This document shows positions 26,901 through 35,395 of a stretch of DNA of 64,000 nt, piece by piece. The position numbers were made by a program, and so were the translations under genes. Origin of the DNA: Gp6-AA40 sp035711805 (lineage in GTDB: Bacteria; Acidobacteriota; Vicinamibacteria; Vicinamibacterales; UBA2999); the NCBI GenBank assembly GCA_035711805.1, contig DASTBV010000147.1:1-64000 (forward strand), in the 5' to 3' direction. How positions within the stretch are numbered: the stretch's first letter is position 1; each line of letters begins with the position of its first letter. The notes beneath the pieces are model-generated. The model worked only from the letters and a program-made list of their open reading frames with translations. It was not told the origin of the DNA and made no database searches.

Positions 26901-27125
26901 GGGCACGGCGCCGACCGCCTGCTCGATGGGCCGCGTGATCAGCTCTTCCATCTCCAGCGGGCCGACGCCGGCGTAGCTGGTGCGGATGTTCAGCGTCGGC
27001 TGCTGGAACTCCGGCATCAGATCGACGGGGAGCCGAGTCAGCGAGATGAAGCCGAGGAGCGTGATGATCGCGCTCAGCATGAACATCGTGACCGGACGAT
27101 GAATGGCTAAACGAGGAATGCTCAT
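23991..27125 (-). CDS. RND efflux pump, inner-membrane permease (HAE1/AcrB type)
   Basis: The 1044-residue protein has the classic start MSIPRLAIHRPVTMFML, two large periplasmic loops and twelve expected helices. The proton-relay helix has GMIVDAAIVVLEN, with Asp about 398 followed by Ala where AcrB has a second Asp; single-Asp forms are common in this family. A glycine-rich insertion (TQGGGGGNNWQGGGN, about 601-615) and PSGGNNQIMRFLSGGG are unusual. It should trade protons for drugs or other amphiphiles and work with the adaptor and TolC encoded upstream in the same operon. Confidence 0.95.
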   Translation of the reverse strand: MSIPRLAIHRPVTMFMLSAIITLLGFISLTRLPVDLMPEFQQPTLNIRTSYAGVGPLEMEELITRPIEQAVGAVPGLTRIESSSSEGNSQVQLNFEWGSDLAESADEVRTRMDRIRARLPEDADPPTIQKFDPSQLPVAQIGIEGDYDPVTLREIAQNEIAPRFERLDGVAAVNVSGGLRRQIHVDLSKEKITALNLSVTQVVSSLRQENQNTPLGEIYQGDATFLVRSQGQFQSVEDIRNLVVMTRQGVPVYLKDIADVKDTTEQRRNFMRINGRPGIQIQVQKQSGKNTVEVAKLVHAEVARVNNEVPGLKMTVVQDNSRFISRAIDNVQEHAMVGGILVVLIIFAFLRDFRSTLIVCTSIPVSVIGTFALLYFGGFTLNTMTFGGLALGIGMIVDAAIVVLENTHRHLHMGKDRMTAAIDGSEEVWSAILASTLTHIAVFLPLLFLSGTASIMFTQLSVVVMFSLVMSLFVAVTIVPVLCSRWLKTPDEEAADTGIMARFYRLSERFLDGMDEGYRKAIHVALQHRPTVIGSAAALVVLAVVLYPRVGSELVTQTDEGEVNINVELALGTRIEPTEQALLTVESRVKELVPEATTIITQGGGGGNNWQGGGNTSRGQIRLILKPRDERTRTNEQVAIDLRRQLNGILPGVVVRANPSGGNNQIMRFLSGGGTNNQGQASRLQLEIRGHDLDDARRVAQDARELMENTPGIADVSLSREDGRPEIAIRVDRPKAAMLGMSVQSVASTIQTNVAGTTAAQFRERGNEYPVVVRLREADREEISDVGDVLLSTPTGQVVPAKNILHVSREAGPTQIQRKNMERVTRVNAEIEIPLSDAVKAVQSRLSQIRVPPDFSVGFGSELEEQARSFAQLRMVLILAILLVYAVMASQYESLRDPFIIMFSVPVAAIGVVLSLLLTNTSFSMQAYIGIIMLAGIVVSNAILLVDYINTLRRRDGIPLREAVEIGGRTRLRPILMTSIATMLGLVPMAIGLGEGGELQAPLARVVIGGLLTSTLVTLVLVPAVYTLFEEGFSGIWKRKSSHA

Positions 27126-27142
27126 TGGGAGTCTCGTCTCGT

Positions 27143-28639
27143 CTACTGCTGCGTTGACGGTTGTGTTGCGGCTGTAGAGCTCGGGCCGCCAGCCGGCGCC
27201 GTGCTGGAACCGGAAGCGCCGCGTCGTCCACTTCGCCCGCTGAACTGTCCACCGTCACGCGAAAACTGCCCGCGCGACCGGCGGCCTTCACCGGCGGCTG
27301 TCGTTTCGCGCCCGGCTGTGGGCGACGCGTTGGACTCGCCGCCGGCGGGACGTGCGGATGCCGAGTCCTGGCCCGAGCCGCCGCCGGTCCGTCCGCGGCG
27401 TCCTCCGCGGCCACCTCCGGCGATGACAATGCGGTCGCCGTCACGAAGCTGTCCGGCGCCGGTGGTGATGACTTCCTGGCCCTCGGTGAGGCCTCCGAGG
27501 ATTTCCACCAGCGTTCCCTGCTCGTTTCCAACCTGCACGGCGCGGAATACCGCGGTCTCGCTGAGCGGCTGGAACACGCCGCGCCGGCCGCCAAGGTCGA
27601 CGAGCGCATTGGCGGGCACGACGAGCGCATCCTTCGTCGTGTCGAGCGTGATGCTGACGCGCGCGTACATCCCGGGCTTGAGCCGGTAGCTGGGATTGGG
27701 AATCTCAACCTCGATGGGCGCCGTGCGGGTGGCCGGGTCCAGGACCGGCGAGACGCGTGCGATCCGGCCCATGAAGGTCTCGCCGGGGAACGCGTCCACT
27801 TCGACGCGCGTGACGTCGCCCGACTGCAGCTGCTTGAGATCCTTTTCGACGACGTTGGCGATGAGACGGACGCGCGAGATATCGACGACTTCCACGACGG
27901 GAGCGTTCTGGCCGACCGATGCGCCGGGGTCCACGAGCCGCCTGGAGACGAACCCGTTGACCGGTGACGTAATGGTCGTATTCGCGAGATTGATCTTCAG
28001 CTCGTCGAGCCGCGCCTTGGACTGCTGCGCCTGCGCGCGTGCGAGATCGACCGACGCCTGCGCTGACTGATACCGCGACTCGCTGTCGTCGAGCACCTGC
28101 TTCGCGATCAGCTTCTTCTCGAAGAGGCTCGTCGAGCGATCGAGACCGGTCTTGGCGAGCGCCAGGTCCGTTTCGCGCTGACGGATGGTCGCCTGCGAGA
28201 CTTCCTGAGCCGCCTCCTGCTGTTTGATCTGTTCGACGAGCTCGAAGTCTTCGATCTTGGCAATGCGCTGACCGCGCGAGACCTTGTCGCCGAGTCTGAC
28301 GTCCACGCTCTGCAGCCGGCCGGCCGCGCGCGGCGCCACCGACACCGTGGTCTCACCAATCAGATTGCCGACGACCGTCAGTTCCTGCTGGATCGTGGCG
28401 CGCGTCACTTGGCCGACCTCGACCGTCATCGGTCCCTGACGGCCGCCGCCACGGTTGCCGCCGCGTCCACCACCCTGGAAGCCACCACCCGGAAAGCCGC
28501 CGCCCTGTCCACCGCGTCCCTGACCGTCGCCCTGTGCAGCAGTCCCTTCGGTGGCGGGAGTGTCGGTGAAGAGGCCAGTGTAGTAGGCGATACCGGCGGC
28601 CCCGGCCGCCAGAACGGCGATGACGACGAGCTTTTTCAT
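27143..28639 (-). CDS. RND efflux periplasmic adaptor (HlyD/MFP family)
   Basis: The 498-residue protein has an N-terminal anchor (LVVIAVLAAGAAGIAYY). A glycine-rich linker (38-70, GFPGGGFQGGGRGGNRGGG) follows, then a lipoyl/barrel-sandwich half (GRLQSVDVRLGDKVSRGQRI), an alpha-helical hairpin (about 150-230), and a beta-barrel with the phrase ANTTITSPVNGFVSRRLVDPGASV. The C-terminal tail of about 95 residues is rich in Gly, Ser, Arg and Gln. Role: couples the RND pump to TolC. It lies between the other two parts in the operon, 17 bases before the pump gene. Confidence 0.93.
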   Translation of the reverse strand: MKKLVVIAVLAAGAAGIAYYTGLFTDTPATEGTAAQGDGQGRGGQGGGFPGGGFQGGGRGGNRGGGRQGPMTVEVGQVTRATIQQELTVVGNLIGETTVSVAPRAAGRLQSVDVRLGDKVSRGQRIAKIEDFELVEQIKQQEAAQEVSQATIRQRETDLALAKTGLDRSTSLFEKKLIAKQVLDDSESRYQSAQASVDLARAQAQQSKARLDELKINLANTTITSPVNGFVSRRLVDPGASVGQNAPVVEVVDISRVRLIANVVEKDLKQLQSGDVTRVEVDAFPGETFMGRIARVSPVLDPATRTAPIEVEIPNPSYRLKPGMYARVSITLDTTKDALVVPANALVDLGGRRGVFQPLSETAVFRAVQVGNEQGTLVEILGGLTEGQEVITTGAGQLRDGDRIVIAGGGRGGRRGRTGGGSGQDSASARPAGGESNASPTAGRETTAAGEGRRSRGQFSRDGGQFSGRSGRRGASGSSTAPAGGPSSTAATQPSTQQ

Positions 28640-28709
28640 GGGCTATCTAACGATCCGTGATTTCCATGCGGCAAGTCGTTAACAATTTGTCAAAACATCA
28701 CCAAAATAA

Positions 28710-30449
28710 TCAGTTAAAGCCGCCGCCGCCTCCGGCAGTCGCCCGCGGCGCCTGGCCGCCGCCCCCCTGAATGCTCGTGATGCCGCCCCCGCCGCCGCCC
28801 GCCGGGATCTCCTGCACCCGTTCGAAATCCACCTGAGCCCGCCGGTAGTCGAGCAGCGCCCGGAGCTCGACGTTTTGGGCGTCCCGAAGGTCGCGCTGGG
28901 CCTGAACGACGAAGAAATTGGTGGTCAGACCGACGTCGAAACGGCTCTGCTCGGCCTCGAGACGCTTTTCAGCGAGGTCGAGCGCGACGGTTGCCGCCTG
29001 CAGGCGCTCGCGGGTGGCTTCGACCTGCAGCGCGGCGTTGGTGACCTCCGTGGCCACCCGGAGCTCCATCGCCCGCGTCTGCGCGATGGTCTGCCGCTGC
29101 TGCAGGCGGGCCCTGGCGACGTTTGCCTCGGCCGGGCTGGCGCCGATTGGGTAGCTGAAATTCAGCGCCAGATTCCACGACGGGGCGTCGCGCCCTGCGA
29201 GCAGCCTGAGCGCATCGGTGTAGCCGCTCGGGACGACGTCCGTGACCGCGCCGCCGAACCCCGAACGGAAAAACTGCGGGCCGCCGATGCCGGCGACGCC
29301 GTAGCTGGCCGTGAGATCCAGCGCGGGCATCTGCTGGTCGGTGAGGCTTTTCAGTGAGATGTCGTTCGAGGCCAGCTGTCGTCTGGCCGTCTCGAGATCG
29401 GTCCGCATTCCCAGCGCCCTGCGAACGGCGTCGGCGACGTCGACCGGCGTCGATGCATAGGTGGGCCGGTCGATCGGCTCGATGGTGACATTCCAGAGCG
29501 GATCGTCGGTGCCATTCACGATCAACTGCTTCAACGCCAGTTCCGCGGTACGCCGGGCGGCAGCCGTCTGCGCGACCGTCCCGCGGCGGTTCGCCTGTTC
29601 GGCCTGTGCCTGCAGGACATCGAGCGGCGCGAGCGTCCCGACTTCAACGCGTGCCTGGTTGTCCTCGACGAGCCGGGTGGCGAGTGCCAGCGAACGCTCC
29701 GCGACCTCGGCGGACGCGATGGCGTACACCAGGTCCCAATAGGCGTTGCGCACGTTCACGAGCGTGCGGCTGATGGTGGCGCGCAGCGCCGTCTCGGAGA
29801 TCTGCTGGTTGATTTGCGTGATCTGCAGCGACGCCCGCGTGCCGTCGATGCGGAAGTTGCGCAGCAGCGGCTGGACGTAGGCAGCCGTCAGGTTGGCATT
29901 CAGTGCGGGATTCCGCGTCGCGAACAGGTCCGACTGCTCCTGGCGGCTGTTGTTGAACCCGATCGCAAAGCTCCCGCCGCCCCACTTCATGTTCTGCGAC
30001 ACGCCGTAATTGTTCGTCAGGGTGTCGGTCGTGAGCAGGCCCAGGCTGTTGGCCGCGCCGGCGGTCTGGCTGCGCTGGAAATTCGACTGGCTGCGCAGCC
30101 CGAAGTTCGAGTTGAGCGTGGGACGGTAGTTCGCATCCAGGGCGGCGAGCGAGAAATCGAACGTCTGCGGATTCAGCCGTTCGACGGCGATGTCGAGGTT
30201 TCTCTCCAGCGCGCGCGCGGTCGCGTCGTCGAGCGCCAGCTCCACGACCGTACCCGCCGGTGGCGGGGGAGCGGTCGGGCGCGTTTGATCTGCCTCGAGG
30301 CGCGCGGCAGCGAAGTTCTGCGCGGCTGTGCGCGCGATCTCCCGCAGACGGCGGTCGTCCTCGGCCGTCTGGGCGAAGGACAGAGAACTGGTCAGCGCCC
30401 CGGCGATCGTCAGGGCGGCAACGGTGCGATAGGCCTTGTACATGGGCAT
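28710..30449 (-). CDS. TolC-family outer-membrane efflux channel
   Basis: The 579-residue protein has a signal peptide (ALTIAGALTSSLSFAQ). Two repeated OEP domains show the typical pattern of long helices and short strands, for example NYRPTLNSNFGLRSQSNFQ, YVQPLLRNF, DLVYAIASAEVAERSLALA and LNFSYPIG. The C-terminus is an unusual glycine-rich tail (GGGGGGITSIQGGGG). Role: outer-membrane duct of the tripartite pump. It is the first of the three efflux genes. An ATG at 30443 is an equally good start. Confidence 0.92.
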   Translation of the reverse strand: MPMYKAYRTVAALTIAGALTSSLSFAQTAEDDRRLREIARTAAQNFAAARLEADQTRPTAPPPPAGTVVELALDDATARALERNLDIAVERLNPQTFDFSLAALDANYRPTLNSNFGLRSQSNFQRSQTAGAANSLGLLTTDTLTNNYGVSQNMKWGGGSFAIGFNNSRQEQSDLFATRNPALNANLTAAYVQPLLRNFRIDGTRASLQITQINQQISETALRATISRTLVNVRNAYWDLVYAIASAEVAERSLALATRLVEDNQARVEVGTLAPLDVLQAQAEQANRRGTVAQTAAARRTAELALKQLIVNGTDDPLWNVTIEPIDRPTYASTPVDVADAVRRALGMRTDLETARRQLASNDISLKSLTDQQMPALDLTASYGVAGIGGPQFFRSGFGGAVTDVVPSGYTDALRLLAGRDAPSWNLALNFSYPIGASPAEANVARARLQQRQTIAQTRAMELRVATEVTNAALQVEATRERLQAATVALDLAEKRLEAEQSRFDVGLTTNFFVVQAQRDLRDAQNVELRALLDYRRAQVDFERVQEIPAGGGGGGITSIQGGGGQAPRATAGGGGGFN

Positions 30450-30471
30450 GCCCGTAAATAAATGAGCGTCC

Positions 30472-30933
30472 TTACTTCGTGCGCTCAGGTCCTTTGGCGG
30501 GTGCGTTCTGCGTGGCCTGGTGCAGCGCGGTGAACCTGGCCCACTGATCGCGGGTCAGCACTTTCCGCATACCAAGCAGCATCAGCGTGCGGGTCTTGTT
30601 CAAATCCGCGCGCGCGGCTTCGACGAGATTGACCTGTTCCATCACCTGGTTGTCGTCGCCGCGTTCGACGAGGCGTTCGAACTTCGCCTCGGCTTCATCG
30701 AGGGCCGTCTTCTGCACCTTCAGCGTCGGCAGTGCCTTCTGAAAGATCTCCTCCATCCGGCGCGTCTGTTCCGCCGTCAGTCCGAGCTCCTTCTTGTAGT
30801 ACTCCGATAGCCACCACTTCCCACCGGGTGTGCCCGGAGAAGGCTTTCCCTGGGTGGCGGGAAGCGTCGAGGTTGAGGCCAGTATGGCGATCGCCAGCGC
30901 GGCTATTCCGAAGAGTCTTCTGGAAGATTTCAT
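30472..30933 (-). CDS. Spy/CpxP-like periplasmic protein
   Basis: From the ATG at 30933 the product is 153 residues with a signal peptide (MKSSRRLFGIAALAIAILAS). The mature part is helical, with ELGLTAEQTRRMEEIFQ and KVLTRDQWARF, which are the LTxxQ-type repeats of the Spy/CpxP/heavy-metal-sensor group. Known roles: periplasmic chaperone or stress adaptor. It is directly upstream of the TolC gene (22 bases) and may be the first gene of the efflux operon. An upstream in-frame start at 31008 lacks a signal and is less likely. Confidence 0.78.
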   Translation of the reverse strand: MKSSRRLFGIAALAIAILASTSTLPATQGKPSPGTPGGKWWLSEYYKKELGLTAEQTRRMEEIFQKALPTLKVQKTALDEAEAKFERLVERGDDNQVMEQVNLVEAARADLNKTRTLMLLGMRKVLTRDQWARFTALHQATQNAPAKGPERTK

Positions 30934-31053
30934 GTGACTACAAGCTGGAACTACGACGGTCCGGTTGGCGCCGTTTACTGCCGTAGGTGCAAGCAGATAC
31001 GGTAACACAGGAGGTGGGGGGAAGGAGCGGGGAGCAGGACGAGGCGGGAGGAG

Positions 31054-32238
31054 TTACGCGGGCTGTCCGTTGACCAGGATGTCCAGCCTGCGGATGACCG
31101 ATTCGACGATGTTGTCCGGCGTCGAGGCGCCGGAGGTCAGGCCGATTGCGATCCGCCCGGATGGAAGCCACCCGGTGGTCGTGATTTCCTGTTTTCCACC
31201 AATCGGCTTGTGCCGGATCGCGTCTGCCGACTCGAGTCCGGCCGCGTCGGCGATGTGGTAGGTCGGCCGCTTTTCGGCGCAGATCCGGGCCAGATTGCAG
31301 GTGTTGCTGCTGTTGTACCCACCGATGACCACCATCAGGTCGATGGCCTGCTCGGCGAGCAGCGCGATCACCGCGTCCTGCCGATCCTGCGTGGCGCTGC
31401 AGATGGTGTCGAAGGCGCGGAATCGCGACGGGAGCTGGTCGTCGCCATACCGATCCCGCATCGCCTGCCGGAACATTTCGCCGATCGCCAGCGACTCGGA
31501 GCTGAGCATCGTCGTCTGGTTGGCGCAGCCGACGCGCTGCAGATGAGTGGCCGGATCGAAGCCGGGCGAGACGGCGTGCTCGAACTGCCGCAGCAGCGAG
31601 TTCGCACTGTCGCCGCTGCGGATGTAGTCGCACACGGCCCCGGCTTCGGCGCGGTCGAGCACCACGAGGTAGGCGCCGCCGCCGGCGTGGAGCGCCTGGG
31701 ATGCCGTGGCGCGTGTTTCCTCATGCCAGTACTTGCCGTGGATGATGGCCGTGTAGCCCTCGTCCGCGTACCGTTTCACGTTCTTCCAGACGTTGAGGAC
31801 GGAGCCGCAGGTCGTGTCGACCAGCGTGCAGCCGCGTCCGACCAGCTCTTCGAGCAGTTCGACGGTCGTACCGAAGGCCGGCAGGATCACGACGTCGTCC
31901 GGCGTCAGGCGATCGATCGATTCGGACGCATCGCTGAGGAACCGGATTCCCTGCACGCGCAGCTGGTTGTTGACGTGCGGGTTGTGGATGATTTCGCCGG
32001 TGAGAAAGACCTGGCGATCGGGGAAGCGGCGGCGTGCCTGATACGCGTAATCGACGGCGCGGTCAACGCCGTAGCAGAAGCCGAACTCGCGCGCCAGATG
32101 CACCACGAGCCGCCCCGACGCGAACTGATAATTCGATTCCTTGACCGTGCTGACCAGTCCGCTGCCATAACTGCCGGCGAGGACGTGCGCGACTTCGTGC
32201 TTGAGATCGAGGCCCTTCTTGAAGATAAGGGGCGGCAC
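31054..32238 (-). CDS. ispH: 4-hydroxy-3-methylbut-2-enyl diphosphate reductase
   Basis: The 394-residue enzyme is the last step of the MEP pathway, reducing HMBPP to IPP and DMAPP on a 4Fe-4S cluster. The three cluster cysteines are visible: EFGFCYGVDRA (C55), VDTTCGSV (C144) and FDTICSATQDRQDA (C280). Substrate motifs such as FLTGEIIHNPHVN and IHGKYWHEET are intact. It is the long form, with about 45 extra N-terminal residues. The GTG at 32238 is four bases downstream of the anti-sigma stop, so it is probably cotranscribed with the sigma and anti-sigma genes. Confidence 0.95.
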   Translation of the reverse strand: MPPLIFKKGLDLKHEVAHVLAGSYGSGLVSTVKESNYQFASGRLVVHLAREFGFCYGVDRAVDYAYQARRRFPDRQVFLTGEIIHNPHVNNQLRVQGIRFLSDASESIDRLTPDDVVILPAFGTTVELLEELVGRGCTLVDTTCGSVLNVWKNVKRYADEGYTAIIHGKYWHEETRATASQALHAGGGAYLVVLDRAEAGAVCDYIRSGDSANSLLRQFEHAVSPGFDPATHLQRVGCANQTTMLSSESLAIGEMFRQAMRDRYGDDQLPSRFRAFDTICSATQDRQDAVIALLAEQAIDLMVVIGGYNSSNTCNLARICAEKRPTYHIADAAGLESADAIRHKPIGGKQEITTTGWLPSGRIAIGLTSGASTPDNIVESVIRRLDILVNGQPA

Positions 32239-32242
32239 TACC

Positions 32243-32821
32243 CTATCGCACTTCCCAGGCGCGCGGTGTCATGGCGTCGAGTGGCCGCAAGGCCGCGGGA
32301 CCGTTGCGCGACGCGGCGACTTCGATCTGGCCGAGGAACTCCTCCTCCGAGAACGTCGTCGGAACCGCGCGCAGCGGCTCCTGGTCGCCTTCGTTGGCGA
32401 TGACGAAGGACGGCGTCGCGTCGAAGCGGTTGGTAAAGGTATGCGTCCACTGGCCCGTCAGCACGCCGGCGACAAACGCGGCGGCGGCGACAGCGGCCGC
32501 CCAGCGGACCCGGGGCCGCGTCGGGCTGAGAAAGGTGGTGGAAGGCTGATGCGCGGGGAACGCGACGAGGCGGCCGGGCCGTCCGTCGTGATCGACACGC
32601 TGCAGGATCCGCGCGTGCTGCCGTTCGAGCCTGTCGTCCGGGAACACGGTGCTCGCCTCGGTGGTCGCGGCGTCATCGAGCTCTGCGAGGATGCCGACGA
32701 TCTCGACGCGGCGCGATTCGCAGCGCAGGCAGATGGCCAGGTGCGCCTGCTCCCCGGCAGCAGCGGGTGCGGCCGTGCACAGGTCAATGAGGCGGTCGTC
32801 CGGGATGTGTCGCTCGTTCAT
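32243..32821 (-). CDS. Membrane anti-sigma factor with a zinc-binding (ZAS-like) head
   Basis: The 192-residue protein has an N-terminal HLAICLRCESRR, resembling the HxxxCxxC core of zinc-containing anti-sigma domains. A polar stretch follows, then one transmembrane helix (WAAAVAAAAFVAGVLTG, about 107-123) and a periplasmic tail. Its ATG overlaps the stop of the ECF sigma gene (ATGA), the usual pairing of cognate sigma and anti-sigma. Likely function: to hold the sigma factor at the membrane until an envelope signal. The head is short, so the assignment rests mostly on context. Confidence 0.75.
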   Translation of the reverse strand: MNERHIPDDRLIDLCTAAPAAAGEQAHLAICLRCESRRVEIVGILAELDDAATTEASTVFPDDRLERQHARILQRVDHDGRPGRLVAFPAHQPSTTFLSPTRPRVRWAAAVAAAAFVAGVLTGQWTHTFTNRFDATPSFVIANEGDQEPLRAVPTTFSEEEFLGQIEVAASRNGPAALRPLDAMTPRAWEVR

Positions 32822-33471
32822 GCAACCTCACGCGCCGGCGAGGCGAGGAGCTTGCGAAGGCGGCGGATCGCGCGGAACAGGTGCACGCGAACCGTCGCTT
32901 CGCTGACGCCGAGCGCGGCGCTGACCTCGCTCGTGCTCTGCTCGGCGATGTGGCAGAGCGTAAACACCGCGCGCTGCCTGTCGGGCAGCTGCTCAATCGC
33001 CGCGGCAATCTGCCGCGCACGTTCGTTCGACATGAGCCGCGCTTCGGGACCCGGCTGCGGCGCCACGGGATCCGGGAAGCTCGAGTCGTGCGGAGCGGCG
33101 GCCGGCATCACCCACCGCAGGCGCCGCGTGCGCGCCTTCCCGATGTCGAGACACGCGTTCACGAGGATGCGGGTGAACCAGACTTCGAAGGGGAGGTCCT
33201 CCCGGTAGGTCGTGATGTGGGTGAACACCTTCACGAATGCGTCCTGCACTGCTTCATCCGCGTCGTACGCATCGCGGAGGTAGTGGTATGCGATCCGGAC
33301 CGCGCGTCGCTGCTGCGTCGCGACGAGATCCGAGAATTTCTCGCGCGCGGCCTCGCGGTCGCCGGCGAGGACCAATGCCTTGACGGCGGCGGCAACGTCC
33401 GAATCTCTGCGGACGCGTGCCGTCTGAGCGGGGGAGCCGAGCGTCGCGGCGCTGCGCGCCTGGGTTCTCAT
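32818..33471 (-). CDS. ECF RNA polymerase sigma factor
   Basis: The 217-residue protein has sigma region 2 (YHYLRDAYDADEAVQDAFVKVF...FEVWFTRILVNACLD, about 60-110), a linker of about 35 residues, and region 4 (IEQLPDRQRAVFTLCHIAEQSTSEVSAALGVSEATVRVHLFRAI split by a short loop, about 155-205). Function: directs RNA polymerase to a small regulon, controlled by the overlapping anti-sigma gene. Genes follow in the order sigma, anti-sigma, ispH, so isoprenoid precursor supply may be part of this response; that is inference. Confidence 0.9.
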   Translation of the reverse strand: MRTQARSAATLGSPAQTARVRRDSDVAAAVKALVLAGDREAAREKFSDLVATQQRRAVRIAYHYLRDAYDADEAVQDAFVKVFTHITTYREDLPFEVWFTRILVNACLDIGKARTRRLRWVMPAAAPHDSSFPDPVAPQPGPEARLMSNERARQIAAAIEQLPDRQRAVFTLCHIAEQSTSEVSAALGVSEATVRVHLFRAIRRLRKLLASPAREVA

Positions 33472-33616
33472 CGGTGATTACGGGCCGCCGTCCCGGAACG
33501 TTTACTGATTCAACAATATACGGTACGATCGGCACTTTCTTTCGAGAGAAACACCGCGGCCGCGATCGGTGGGCCGCTTTGGGCCGCCGGGATGCGCGCC
33601 CAGGAGTCAAGCAGAG

Positions 33617-35215
33617 ATGACGATACAGGTTGAGCGGGCGCACGGGCTGGAGGCCCTTGGCATCGTCCGCGCCGGCCACATTCACTGGAACCTCAGCCCA
33701 GCGGCGCTGTATGAGCAGGCGATGTGCCGCGGCGAGGGGCAGATGGCGGCGGAGGGGCCGCTCGTGGCCCGGACCGGGCAGCATACCGGCCGCTCACCGA
33801 ATGACAAGTTTGTCGTCCGCGAACCCCAGAGCGAACAGCACGTCCATTGGGGTGCCGTGAACAAGCCGATCGAGGAAGCCAAGTTCGATCTGGTTCACCG
33901 CGACATGATGGCCTACGCCCAGGACAAGGATCTTTTCGTCCTCGACGCATGGGGCGGGACCGATCCGAAGTACCGCATGCCCATCCGCGTGGTGAACGAG
34001 TTCGCCTGGCACAACCTGTTTGCGCGGAACATGTTTCTTCCGGAAGACGACCCGGCGAAGCGGGCGACGCATCGCCCCGAGTTCACGGTCATCGACTTTC
34101 CGAAGTTCAAGGCGGATCCCGCGCGCCACGGCACGCGCTCAGAGGTGTTCATCCTCGTCCACTTCGGCCGCAAGCTGGTGCTGATCGGCGGCACGCACTA
34201 CGCCGGCGAGATCAAGAAGTCGATTTTCACGATTCTCAATTACACGCTGCCGCTGCAGGGCGTGATGCCGATGCACTGTTCGGCGAACGTCGGCGACGAG
34301 GGCGACACGGCGCTCTTCTTCGGCCTGTCGGGCACGGGCAAGACGACGCTGTCGAGCGATCCACGCCGGCGGTTGATCGGCGATGACGAGCACGGCTGGA
34401 GCGAGACGGGCGTCTTCAACTTCGAGGGCGGCTGTTATGCGAAGGTCATAAAGTTGTCAGCCGAAGCGGAGCCGCAGATCTACGCGACGACGAAACGCTT
34501 CGGCACCATCCTCGAAAACGTGGTCATCGATCCCGACACACGGACGCTCGACCTCGACGACGCCTCCCTCACCGAAAACACCCGCGGCTCTTATCCAATC
34601 CACTTCATCGACAACGCCGAGCTGTCCGGCCGCGCCGGGCATCCGAGCAACGTCGTCATGCTGACGGCCGATGCCTATGGCGTGCTGCCGCCAATCGCAC
34701 GGCTGACACCTGATGGCGCGATGTACCACTTCCTGTCCGGTTACACCGCGCGCGTGGCGGGGACGGAGAAGGGGGTGACGGAGCCGAAGGCGACGTTCAG
34801 CACCTGCTTCGGCGCGCCGTTTCTGCCGCTCAATCCCAACGTATACGCGCGGATGCTCGGCGAGAAGATCGCCAGGCATCAGTCGCGCGTGTGGCTGGTC
34901 AACACGGGGTGGACGGGTGGCCCCTACGGCGTCGGCAGCCGGATGAAGATTGCGCACACACGGGCGATGATCACCGCCGCGTTGACGGGACTGCTCGACA
35001 ACGTCCAGTACACGCGTCATCCGGTATTCAATATCGACGTGCCGGCGACCTGCCCGGGCGTGCCGGATGACGTGCTCGATCCGCGGGGGACCTGGCCCGA
35101 CGCCGCCGAGTACGACGCGCAGGCGAAGAGGCTCGCCGCGATGTTCGCGGAAAACTTCAAGACGTTTGAGAAGGATGTGCCCGCGGCGGTGAAAGATGCG
35201 GGGCCGAGGGCATAG
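33617..35215 (+). CDS. pckA: ATP-dependent phosphoenolpyruvate carboxykinase
   Basis: The 532-residue enzyme interconverts oxaloacetate plus ATP with PEP, CO2 and ADP, the first step of gluconeogenesis. The P-loop GLSGTGKTT is at about 236-244. It is followed by RRLIGDDEHGWSETGVFNFEGG split over the metal and adenine sites, and the substrate loop KYRMPIRVVNEFAWH is present. The ATG at 33617 has AGGAG ten bases upstream; an in-frame start at 33569 would add an unlikely Pro/Gly leader. Divergent from the sigma factor gene. Confidence 0.96.
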   Translation: MTIQVERAHGLEALGIVRAGHIHWNLSPAALYEQAMCRGEGQMAAEGPLVARTGQHTGRSPNDKFVVREPQSEQHVHWGAVNKPIEEAKFDLVHRDMMAYAQDKDLFVLDAWGGTDPKYRMPIRVVNEFAWHNLFARNMFLPEDDPAKRATHRPEFTVIDFPKFKADPARHGTRSEVFILVHFGRKLVLIGGTHYAGEIKKSIFTILNYTLPLQGVMPMHCSANVGDEGDTALFFGLSGTGKTTLSSDPRRRLIGDDEHGWSETGVFNFEGGCYAKVIKLSAEAEPQIYATTKRFGTILENVVIDPDTRTLDLDDASLTENTRGSYPIHFIDNAELSGRAGHPSNVVMLTADAYGVLPPIARLTPDGAMYHFLSGYTARVAGTEKGVTEPKATFSTCFGAPFLPLNPNVYARMLGEKIARHQSRVWLVNTGWTGGPYGVGSRMKIAHTRAMITAALTGLLDNVQYTRHPVFNIDVPATCPGVPDDVLDPRGTWPDAAEYDAQAKRLAAMFAENFKTFEKDVPAAVKDAGPRA

Positions 35216-35243
35216 CAGAGCAGTTCACGCTGCCGAGTGCTCG

Positions 35244-35380
35244 CTTCTCGGTTCGTGTTCTGTGTTCGGTTCGGCGTTCTGAGTTTAGAGTTCGCTGTTC
35301 GAAGCCGGAGCCGAGCCCGGAGCCGAACACCGAACGGGAACCATCGAACCACGAACCGAACATGAACACGAACTGAGAAG
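35244..35380. repeat. Inverted-repeat hairpin, GGTTCGTGTTC type (locus K)
   Basis: The left arm from 35244 reads CTTCTCGGTTCGTGTTCTGT and continues with GTTCGGTTCGGCGTTC. The right arm, ending at 35380, has the complement CTTCTCAGTTCGTGTTCATG and continues GTTCGGTTCGTGGTTCG. The arms match over about 37 bases with a few substitutions. It occupies the pckA-gatB gap on the same strand, immediately before the gatB ribosome-binding site. Confidence 0.8.
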
Positions 35381-35395
35381 GGAGAACCTGGAAGA

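Noticed and set aside
25542..27110. 522-codon frame antisense to the RND pump
   Set aside because: Shadow frame; the pump gene is certain.
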